The notes under the pieces were generated by a model. It was not told the DNA's origin, made no database searches, and was given only the letters and a program-made list of their open reading frames with translations. Source: Erwinia sorbitola (GTDB lineage Bacteria > Pseudomonadota > Gammaproteobacteria > Enterobacterales > Enterobacteriaceae). From it: 64,000 nucleotides of DNA. The position numbers and the translations under genes were made by a program. Numbering within the stretch: position 1 is the stretch's first letter; every line of letters starts with the position of its first letter. Positions 40,387 to 47,966 of the stretch are shown piece by piece. Location of the stretch: contig NZ_CP046509.1 of NCBI RefSeq assembly GCF_009738185.1, forward strand, positions 1,367,501-1,431,500. The letters run 5' to 3'.

Positions 40387-41419
40387 TTCTGTCGCCTTTA
40401 CTGGCAGAAGCGTATTCCTGCCGTGGAAAACTAAACATTGCACAATGTACTCCTCTCCCGATTGGTTTTGAAGGGTGGCAGCTGGCTTTGGTGTGTTAAA
40501 GGATGTTTTTTCGCTCAGATGGCAGGGGTACGCGTAATCAGGCTTTATTATGATATATCATGCTGATATTTGGGTGTAATCCGATGTTTATGACTACCTG
40601 AATGATTTAGGGTTTTGCTGCCGCCGCAGTGCAATAGTGCTTTATAAGCGCTATTGCCGAATCATTTAGTAAAAATTGATTTATTAATGATAGCTGAAAC
40701 AGTCAAGTATTCCTTATCGGGCTGTATGTTTTTTAGTCAAAGCGTTCTGTGTCTGAAGATTGACCAGCAGGCATGGGCGCTGGCATAGCCTGGGCTAAGT
40801 GTAATATTCGTGCGGTGCAAAGAATAAATATTGGAGTGCCAGGGCCTGTGTTGCGCGGTGTTGCCAATAAAATCTTACTTTAGTGATAAGAATAATCAGT
40901 TTTGGGCTTAAAAAGTAAACGACAGTATGTCAGGATAACCTTCAGAAGACTTTGCACCGGGTGTGCAGGTTCTTCCGGTAATAAAAAAAAGATTTTTATT
41001 ACCCTAAACAATAAGTGATTCTTAACATTTTTCGCTGTTTCTACAGCGTGCTGGTAACTTAATTTCCAAGGGTTGTTTTAGACTAACGACACCGCAACTC
41101 AGCACATTTTGAGTTTTGTCGGCGTTACTTAACTATAACGACGCGGCTTCCTGCAACTTATGGGTTAGTGCAGCGTGCATTAGTGATGCATCAGACGGAA
41201 GAACCTTTTTCTCTGCCACCTTACCACTATAAAATGGAGGGAATAACCAGAGTAAAAACTACTTTATCGTTTGCCAGTCTAAGTAATGCATCAGGTAATT
41301 ATTTTTATTGCTTAACACTGTAGCCATTATGCAATTGTTATCATTTTATCCTATTGATAAAAAAGGTAATAACACCAGGGTAGCTGTTTGTAAAAAACTT
41401 ATAAAGTGAAGAAAAAAAC
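40387..41419. promoter_or_regulatory. Long noncoding region between alaA and lrhA
   Basis: About 1,030 bases with no convincing gene. It is AT-rich and holds two notable dyads: a near-perfect hairpin at 40631-40657, and a nested repeat at 41087-41121 (CGACA/TGTCG outside AACTCA/TGAGTT). There is also TGATATATCA at 40551-40560. It should hold the alaA promoter and the lrhA promoter with a long lrhA leader, as E. coli lrhA also has a long upstream region. A small RNA is possible but not shown. Confidence 0.55.
40631..40657. promoter_or_regulatory. Strong hairpin in the alaA-lrhA region
   Basis: GCAATAGTGCTT and AAGCGCTATTGC form a 12-bp stem (one G-T pair) with a 3-nt loop TAT. There is no T-run on either strand close by, so it is not an obvious terminator. 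It could be an operator or an RNA element. Confidence 0.55.
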
Positions 41420-42346
41420 ATGACTAGTGCAAATCGTCCAGTACTCAATCTTGACCTCGATCTGCTGAGAACTTTTGTTGCCGTTGCCGATCTGAACACG
41501 TTTGCCGCAGCTGCGGCTGCTGTATGCAGGACGCAATCTGCGGTAAGCCAGCAGATGCAGCGTCTGGAGCAATTGGTAGGCAAAGAGCTATTTGCCAGGC
41601 ATGGACGCAACAAGTTATTGACGGAACACGGCATTCAGCTATTGGGTTACGCCCGAAAAATACTGCGCTTTAATGATGAAGCCTGTACCTCACTGATGTA
41701 CAGCAACATTCAAGGCGTACTGACCATCGGTGCATCCGATGATACCTCTGATACTATTTTACCGTTCCTGCTTAACCGTGTGACCTCGGTATATCCGAAG
41801 CTGGCTATCGACGTCCGCGTGAAGCGTAATCCGTTTATGATGGAGATGTTAAACCAGGGTGAAGTCGATCTGGTGGTGACAACCTCCAGCCCGATGAATT
41901 TCACCTGGCAGGTGCTGCGTACCTCTCCCACTCTGTGGTATTGCGCTGCTGACTACATCTTCCAGCGTGGAGAAGCTATTCCTCTGGTGCTGCTGGATGA
42001 GCCAAGCCCATACCGCGATATGGCGATTGATCATCTTAACGAAGCGGGAATTCCGTGGCGCATCTCTTATGTTGCCTCCACCCTTGCAGCGGTTCGTGCC
42101 GCAGTGAAAGCAGGGCTGGGTGTTACCGCGCGTCCGGTCGAGATGATGAGCCCGGAACTGCGTGTGATGGGCGCTGCTGAAGGGCTGCCAATGCTGCCAG
42201 ATACTGAGTATCTGCTGTGCCGTAATCCGGACAGCGATAATGAGCTGGCGCTGGCGATCTTCAATGCAATGGAGTCAAGCAATGACCCCTACAATCTGAC
42301 CGTTGGGGCGCGTGATAACGCAACATTTGCTGACGAAGAAGAATAA
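41420..42346 (+). CDS. lrhA: LysR-family regulator LrhA (HexA/PecT)
   Basis: A 308-residue LysR regulator. The winged HTH is in residues about 14-73 (LDLDLLRTFVAVADLNTFA, CRTQSAVSQQMQRLEQLVG, LFARHGRNKLLTEHGIQLL), followed by the effector-binding domain (VLTIGASDDTSDTILPFLL, AVRAAVKAGLGVTARPVEMM). In E. coli LrhA represses flhDC, type 1 fimbriae and rpoS translation; in Erwinia and related plant pathogens the ortholog HexA/PecT represses motility and exoenzymes. It is unusually conserved in the DNA-binding part. It lies upstream of nuo, as in E. coli. Confidence 0.96.
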   Translation: MTSANRPVLNLDLDLLRTFVAVADLNTFAAAAAAVCRTQSAVSQQMQRLEQLVGKELFARHGRNKLLTEHGIQLLGYARKILRFNDEACTSLMYSNIQGVLTIGASDDTSDTILPFLLNRVTSVYPKLAIDVRVKRNPFMMEMLNQGEVDLVVTTSSPMNFTWQVLRTSPTLWYCAADYIFQRGEAIPLVLLDEPSPYRDMAIDHLNEAGIPWRISYVASTLAAVRAAVKAGLGVTARPVEMMSPELRVMGAAEGLPMLPDTEYLLCRNPDSDNELALAIFNAMESSNDPYNLTVGARDNATFADEEE

Positions 42347-42412
42347 CCTGTAAACGCAAACGATTACTTTTATCATTAAAAGATAATCTTTTTCGATTTT
42401 ACTGACTAAAAC

Positions 42413-42453
42413 AGGCCTTTCAGTTTATTTAAAAGCTGAAGGGCCTTTTTTTT
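42413..42453 (+). terminator. Rho-independent terminator after lrhA
   Basis: AGGCCTTTCAGTTTA is complementary to AAGCTGAAGGGCCT with small mismatches, followed by a run of eight or more T. It ends the lrhA transcript before the nuo promoter region. Confidence 0.88.
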
Positions 42454-43014
42454 ATGGTTTAGTGTAGTAGAAAGAGTTCTTTTTCGGCAGCTTTAGGCTC
42501 TCGGTTGTCAAAAAATCGCCAGCAGTCAAAACTATAAGTATTTTCTTATCCCTTCCGCATCTGGTCAGAGCAGTGAATTGATTTTGCAGAAAGATTAATG
42601 ACCGTTTTTTTAGCGAAAAACACCAAACTGTGTCCTGGATCAAAAAAATAACCCCAATAAGGGGCAGGAAAAGCCGCCGAATCCTGCCAAAATAGACCTT
42701 GTTAAATACACGATCCAAACAAGGTTTTAACCGCTACACTTTGATCACATGATGCTACTGACACGATTTAGCCCAATTTTTAAGCATCATATGTTAAATT
42801 TGTGTTGTGTGTGTAAATTAATGTGCGGATAGTTTTGTCAAAGTTGACAAAAGGTTAGTTAAAGGAGTAAAAAACCACATAAAATTACTGCCTAATCGCT
42901 AAAGACGGTATAATTTATAAGGTTTTTCATTCTTCCCTTGAATCGATGTGGTGTGTTAACTGCCAATTATTAGAGCAGGACGCAAAACGCCACTTTTGGT
43001 GAGTAAGCAAGAGT
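42454..43014 (+). promoter_or_regulatory. nuo operon promoter and leader region
   Basis: About 560 AT-rich noncoding bases upstream of nuoA. A -10-like TATAAT is at 42909-42914. A perfect 9-bp dyad TTTTGTCAA-AG-TTGACAAAA lies at 42833-42852, just upstream. TATGTTAAATTTGTGTT near 42788-42804 resembles ArcA-type direct repeats (weak). In E. coli nuo is controlled by ArcA, NarL, FNR and IHF; I could not map those sites with confidence here. Confidence 0.55.
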
Positions 43015-43452
43015 ATGTCAACAACCACACAAGTCGTCGCCCATCACTGGGCATTCGCTGTTTTCCTGATCGTATCAATTGGTCTCTGCTGCCTGATGTT
43101 GGCCGGAGCATGGTTCTTGGGCGGAAAAGCCCGTGGAAGGCATACAAATACACCTTTCGAATCCGGTATAGCCTCTGTTGGCTCCGCGAAACTGCGTATG
43201 TCAGCCAAATTTTATCTGGTTGCCATGTTCTTCGTCATCTTTGACGTTGAAGCCCTCTATCTCTACGCATGGTCGACGGCGATTCGCGAAAGCGGATGGG
43301 TCGGCTTTGTCGAAGCCGCCATTTTCATTTTGGTTCTGCTTGCTGGTCTGTTTTATCTGGTTCGCATTGGCGCACTGGATTGGGCTCCTGCCCGTCGTCA
43401 GTTCGACGTCAAACCTACCACCATCTCGCACGCCAACCGTAATAAGCAGTAA
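43015..43452 (+). CDS. nuoA: NADH-quinone oxidoreductase subunit A
   Basis: Membrane subunit of complex I, 145 residues, with three helices (WAFAVFLIVSIGLCCLMLAG, FYLVAMFFVIFDVEALYLYA, FVEAAIFILVLLAGLFYLVR). The conserved loop between helices 1 and 2 contains NTPFESGIASVGSAKLRMS, which lines the quinone entry region. First gene of the 13-gene nuo operon; nuoB follows 15 nt later. Confidence 0.97.
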   Translation: MSTTTQVVAHHWAFAVFLIVSIGLCCLMLAGAWFLGGKARGRHTNTPFESGIASVGSAKLRMSAKFYLVAMFFVIFDVEALYLYAWSTAIRESGWVGFVEAAIFILVLLAGLFYLVRIGALDWAPARRQFDVKPTTISHANRNKQ

Positions 43453-43467
43453 CAGCGAGGCAATAAC

Positions 43468-44142
43468 ATGGACTATACGCTCACCCGCATAGACCCGAAC
43501 GGTGAGAATGACCGTTACCCACTGCAAAAACAGGAGATTGTTACCGATCCCCTGGAAAAGCACGTTCATCAAAACGTCTATATGGGCAAGCTGGAACATG
43601 CCCTGCACGACATGGTGAACTGGGGTCGTAAGAACTCCCTCTGGCCGTTCAACTTCGGTCTTTCTTGTTGCTACGTCGAAATGACCACGTCGTTTACGTC
43701 GGTGCACGATGTGGCACGTTTTGGTTCTGAAGTTATCCGTGCTTCGCCACGCCAGGCAGACTTTATGGTGGTTGCAGGAACCTGTTTCACCAAAATGGCT
43801 CCGGTGGTTCAGCGCCTGTATGACCAGATGCTGGAACCTAAATGGGTGATTTCGATGGGTGCCTGCGCGAACTCCGGTGGGATGTATGACATCTACTCCG
43901 TAGTGCAGGGGGTGGATAAATTCTTACCGGTTGATGTGTATATCCCGGGCTGTCCGCCGCGTCCTGAAGCGTATATGCAGGCTCTGCTGCTGCTGCAGGA
44001 ATCCATCGGAAAAGAACGTCGCCCGCTGTCGTGGGTCGTCAGCGATCAGGGCGTTTATCGTGCCAATATGCAGTCTGAGCGCGACAGGAAAAACGCCGAG
44101 CGTATCGCAGTCACTAATCTGCGTACACCTGACGAAATTTAA
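43468..44142 (+). CDS. nuoB: NADH-quinone oxidoreductase subunit B
   Basis: Peripheral-arm subunit of 224 residues carrying the terminal [4Fe-4S] cluster N2, which reduces quinone. The Cys ligands are visible: the tandem pair in FGLSCCYVEM, one in VVAGTCFTKMAPVVQ and one in PGCPPRPEAYMQAL. The length fits E. coli NuoB. A 119-nt gap precedes nuoCD. Confidence 0.98.
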   Translation: MDYTLTRIDPNGENDRYPLQKQEIVTDPLEKHVHQNVYMGKLEHALHDMVNWGRKNSLWPFNFGLSCCYVEMTTSFTSVHDVARFGSEVIRASPRQADFMVVAGTCFTKMAPVVQRLYDQMLEPKWVISMGACANSGGMYDIYSVVQGVDKFLPVDVYIPGCPPRPEAYMQALLLLQESIGKERRPLSWVVSDQGVYRANMQSERDRKNAERIAVTNLRTPDEI

Positions 44143-44261
44143 GACAGCAGTTTATGGATGTGGTCATTAAAAGCGCAATAAAAACACAATGTAACCTGCG
44201 CTGACCCACCTGACGCCAACACTGAGCGCCTGTTCTGACAGGCCAGAATGGTGAACAACTT

Positions 44262-46061
44262 ATGACAGATTTAACCACGCAAGACCTCGCTCAGCCGTTA
44301 TGGCAAACCCGGGATCACCAGGATGACCCGGTGATCGGCGAGCTGCGTAATCGTTTTGGGCCTGATGCCTTTACCGTACAAGCAACCCGTACCGGCGTGC
44401 CGGTAGTTTGGGTGAAACGTGAGCAGCTGCTTGAGATTATCCAGTTCCTGCGCAAACTGCCTAAACCCTATGTGATGCTGTATGACCTGCATGGCATGGA
44501 TGAGCGCCTGCGTACCCACCGTGACGGTTTACCCGCCGCGGATTTTTCCGTTTTCTATCACTTCATCTCCATTGAACGCAACCGCGATATCATGCTCAAG
44601 GTGGCGTTGTCTGAAAACTCTCTGAATGTGCCGACCATCTCGAAAATCTTCCCGAATGCCAACTGGTATGAGCGCGAGACCTGGGAGATGTTCGGTATCA
44701 ATATCGAGGGCCACCCGCACCTGACGCGCATCATGATGCCGCAGACGTGGGAAGGGCATCCGCTGCGCAAAGACTATCCGGCACGTGCAACAGAGTTCGA
44801 TCCTTTCGAGCTGACTAAGCAGAAAGAAGATCTGGAGATGGAGTCTCTGACCTTCAAGCCTGAAGACTGGGGCATGAAACGTTCGACCAACAATGAGGAC
44901 TTTATGTTCCTCAACCTTGGCCCGAACCATCCTTCAGCGCACGGTGCTTTCCGTATCATTCTGCAACTGGACGGCGAAGAGATCGTCGACTGCGTTCCGG
45001 ATATCGGCTACCACCATCGCGGTGCGGAAAAAATGGGCGAGCGCCAGTCATGGCACAGCTACATTCCGTACACTGACCGCATCGAATATCTCGGCGGCTG
45101 CGTTAACGAAATGCCTTACGTACTGGCGGTTGAAAAACTGGCAGGTATCAAGGTACCAGAACGCGTTGAAGTGATCCGCGTGATGCTCTCAGAGCTGTTC
45201 CGTATAAACAGCCATCTGTTGTATATCTCTACGTTTATTCAGGACGTCGGTGCCATGTCTCCGGTGTTCTTTGCCTTTACCGATCGCCAGAAAATTTATG
45301 ATGTGGTGGAAGCCATTACCGGTTTCCGTATGCACCCGGCCTGGTTCCGCATTGGCGGCGTGGCGCATGACCTGCCAAAAGGCTGGGAACGCCTGCTGCG
45401 CGAGTTCCTCGACTGGATGCCAAAACGTCTTAAAGCCTATGAGCAGACAGCGCTGAAAAACTCCGTGCTGATTGCCCGTTCCAAAGGTGTTTCTGCCTAT
45501 AACATGGAAGAAGCACTGGCCTGGGGCACCACTGGTGCAGGGCTGCGCGGTACTGGCCTTGATTTTGACGTGCGTAAATGGCGTCCGTACTCCGGTTATG
45601 AAAACTTCGATTTTGAAGTGCCAATCGGAGACGGCGTAAGCTGTGCTTACACCCGTGTGATGCTGAAAATGGAAGAGATGCGCCAGAGTATGCGTATCCT
45701 GGAACAGTGCCTGAAGAACATGCCGGAAGGCCCGTTCAAAGCTGACCATCCGCTGACCACGCCGCCGCCGAAAGAGCGTACGTTGCAACATATCGAAACC
45801 CTGATCACTCACTTCCTGCAAGTATCGTGGGGGCCTGTTATGCCGGCCAACGAATCCTTCCAGATGATTGAGGCGACCAAAGGGATCAACAGTTACTACC
45901 TGACCAGCGATGGCAGCACCATGAGCTACCGCACCCGTGTGCGTACGCCAAGCTTCCCGCATTTGCAGCAGATCCCTTCGGTGATCAACGGCAGCCTGGT
46001 ATCCGATCTGATCGTATACCTCGGTAGTATCGATTTTGTTATGTCAGACGTGGACCGCTAA
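44262..46061 (+). CDS. nuoC: NADH-quinone oxidoreductase fused subunit C/D
   Basis: A 599-residue fusion of NuoC and NuoD, as in other Enterobacterales. The C part (residues about 1-190) includes HPHLTRIMMPQTWEGHPLRK and DYPARATEFDPF; the D part (from about 210) has the quinone-site LGPNHPSAHGAFRI, DIGYHHRGAEKMGERQSW and ends SIDFVMSDVDR. D binds quinone together with NuoB. nuoE starts 2 nt after the stop. Confidence 0.98.
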   Translation: MTDLTTQDLAQPLWQTRDHQDDPVIGELRNRFGPDAFTVQATRTGVPVVWVKREQLLEIIQFLRKLPKPYVMLYDLHGMDERLRTHRDGLPAADFSVFYHFISIERNRDIMLKVALSENSLNVPTISKIFPNANWYERETWEMFGINIEGHPHLTRIMMPQTWEGHPLRKDYPARATEFDPFELTKQKEDLEMESLTFKPEDWGMKRSTNNEDFMFLNLGPNHPSAHGAFRIILQLDGEEIVDCVPDIGYHHRGAEKMGERQSWHSYIPYTDRIEYLGGCVNEMPYVLAVEKLAGIKVPERVEVIRVMLSELFRINSHLLYISTFIQDVGAMSPVFFAFTDRQKIYDVVEAITGFRMHPAWFRIGGVAHDLPKGWERLLREFLDWMPKRLKAYEQTALKNSVLIARSKGVSAYNMEEALAWGTTGAGLRGTGLDFDVRKWRPYSGYENFDFEVPIGDGVSCAYTRVMLKMEEMRQSMRILEQCLKNMPEGPFKADHPLTTPPPKERTLQHIETLITHFLQVSWGPVMPANESFQMIEATKGINSYYLTSDGSTMSYRTRVRTPSFPHLQQIPSVINGSLVSDLIVYLGSIDFVMSDVDR

Positions 46062-46063
46062 TT

Positions 46064-46579
46064 ATGCACGATCAAAGAATTGCGATCGAAACGATCGATG
46101 AAACCGGGGCTTTTGTGCTGAGTGCGGCAGAGCGCGACGCCATCGAGCATGAAAAGCACCACTATGAAGATGCGCGCGCAGCGTCCATTGAAGCGCTGAA
46201 AATCGTTCAGAAACAGCGTGGATGGGTGCCGGACGGGGCCATTTATGCCATTGCAGAAGTGCTGGGCATTCCGGCCAGTGATGTTGAAGGGGTGGCGACA
46301 TTTTACAGCCAGATCTTCCGTCAGCCGGTTGGCCGCCATGTGATCCGCTACTGCGACAGCGTGGTTTGCCATATCACTGGTTTCCAGGGCATTCAGTCGG
46401 CGCTGGAAAGTAATCTGAATATCAAACCGGGTCAGACGACTGCAGATGGCCGTTTTACGCTGCTGCCTACCTGCTGCCTCGGTAACTGCGACAAAGGGCC
46501 GGTGATGATGGTGGACGAAGATACCCACGTTCATCTGACGCCGGAAGGTATTGCCAACTTACTGGAGCAGTATCAATGA
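46064..46579 (+). CDS. nuoE: NADH-quinone oxidoreductase subunit E
   Basis: A 171-residue subunit with a thioredoxin-like fold holding the [2Fe-2S] cluster N1a. Cys ligands are in IRYCDSVVCHITG and LPTCCLGNCDKGP. It forms the NADH dehydrogenase module with NuoF and NuoG. The first about 20 residues vary from E. coli. It overlaps nuoF by 4 nt (ATGA). Confidence 0.97.
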   Translation: MHDQRIAIETIDETGAFVLSAAERDAIEHEKHHYEDARAASIEALKIVQKQRGWVPDGAIYAIAEVLGIPASDVEGVATFYSQIFRQPVGRHVIRYCDSVVCHITGFQGIQSALESNLNIKPGQTTADGRFTLLPTCCLGNCDKGPVMMVDEDTHVHLTPEGIANLLEQYQ

Positions 46580-47916
46580 GACAGATCGTGCGTACTGCCG
46601 AAATGCATCCGCTGACCTGGCGCATGCGTGAAGACAAGCAGCCGGTATTCCTCGAAGAGTATCGCAGTAAGAATGGCTATGCCGGTGCTGAAAAAGCGCT
46701 GAAAACTTTGTCGCCTGAAGAGATTGTTAGTCAGGTTAAAGACTCTGGCCTGAAAGGGCGCGGCGGTGCAGGTTTCTCCACCGGCCTGAAGTGGAGCCTG
46801 ATGCCAAAAGACGAATCCATGAACATCCGTTACCTGCTGTGTAACGCCGATGAAATGGAGCCGGGCACCTATAAAGACCGCCTGCTGATGGAGCAGATGC
46901 CGCACCAGCTGGTGGAAGGCATGCTGATCAGCGCCTTCGCACTGAAAACCTACCGCGGCTACATCTTCCTGCGCGGTGAGTATATTGAGGCCGCCGTTAA
47001 CCTGCGCCGTGCCATTGCGGAAGCAACAGAAGCGGGTCTGCTGGGCAAGAACATTCTTGGCACCGGCTTTGATTTTGAGCTGATTGTGCATACCGGTGCT
47101 GGTCGTTATATCTGCGGTGAAGAAACCGCACTGATTAACTCACTGGAAGGGCGTCGCGCTAACCCGCGTTCCAAACCGCCATTCCCGGCATCAGCCGGAG
47201 CCTGGGGTAAGCCGACCTGCGTTAACAACGTCGAGACGCTCTCTAACGTACCGGCCATCATCGCCAACGGCGTTGACTGGTACAAAGGGATCTCCAACAG
47301 CGAAGACGCTGGCACCAAAATGATGGGCTTCTCTGGCCGCGTAAAAAATCCAGGCGTCTGGGAGCTGCCGTTTGGCACTACCGCTCGCGAGATTCTCGAA
47401 GAGTACGCTGGCGGCATGCGTGATGGCCTGAAGTTCAAAGCCTGGCAGCCGGGTGGCGCGGGTACTGACTTCCTCACCGAGGCGCACCTCGACCTGCCGA
47501 TGGAATTTGCCAGTATTGGTAAAGCAGGCAGCCGTCTGGGCACCGCGCTGGCGATGGCCGTCGACCACGAAATCAATATGGTGTCGCTGGTACGTAACCT
47601 GGAAGAGTTCTTCGCCCGTGAATCCTGCGGCTGGTGTACACCATGCCGTGATGGCCTGCCGTGGAGTGTAAAAATTCTGCGCGCGCTGGAGCGTAAGCAG
47701 GGGCAGCCGGGGGATATCGAAACCCTGCTGCAACTCTGCCGCCAGCTTGGCCCGGGCAAGACCTTCTGTGCGCACGCGCCTGGTGCAGTAGAGCCACTGC
47801 AAAGTGCCATTAAATATTTCCGCGAAGAGTTCGAAGCGGGTATGGCACCTCAGGTATTCAGCAACGCGCACGCGATTAGCGGCATCCAGCCAAACCTGTT
47901 AAAGGCTCGCTGGTAA
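46576..47916 (+). CDS. nuoF: NADH-quinone oxidoreductase subunit F
   Basis: A 446-residue flavoprotein that binds NADH and FMN and the [4Fe-4S] cluster N3. The Gly-rich NADH/FMN motif is LKGRGGAGFSTGLKW (about residues 60-75), followed by NADEMEPGTYKDRLLM and GAGRYICGEETALINSLEG. The N3 Cys ligands are in ARESCGWCTPCRDGLPW and TFCAHAPGA. Intact and of family length. Confidence 0.98.
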   Translation: MRQIVRTAEMHPLTWRMREDKQPVFLEEYRSKNGYAGAEKALKTLSPEEIVSQVKDSGLKGRGGAGFSTGLKWSLMPKDESMNIRYLLCNADEMEPGTYKDRLLMEQMPHQLVEGMLISAFALKTYRGYIFLRGEYIEAAVNLRRAIAEATEAGLLGKNILGTGFDFELIVHTGAGRYICGEETALINSLEGRRANPRSKPPFPASAGAWGKPTCVNNVETLSNVPAIIANGVDWYKGISNSEDAGTKMMGFSGRVKNPGVWELPFGTTAREILEEYAGGMRDGLKFKAWQPGGAGTDFLTEAHLDLPMEFASIGKAGSRLGTALAMAVDHEINMVSLVRNLEEFFARESCGWCTPCRDGLPWSVKILRALERKQGQPGDIETLLQLCRQLGPGKTFCAHAPGAVEPLQSAIKYFREEFEAGMAPQVFSNAHAISGIQPNLLKARW

Positions 47917-47966
47917 GCAAAGTTTAACGCCCGTGTTCACACGGGCCTTACGGAAGCATGTTCACT

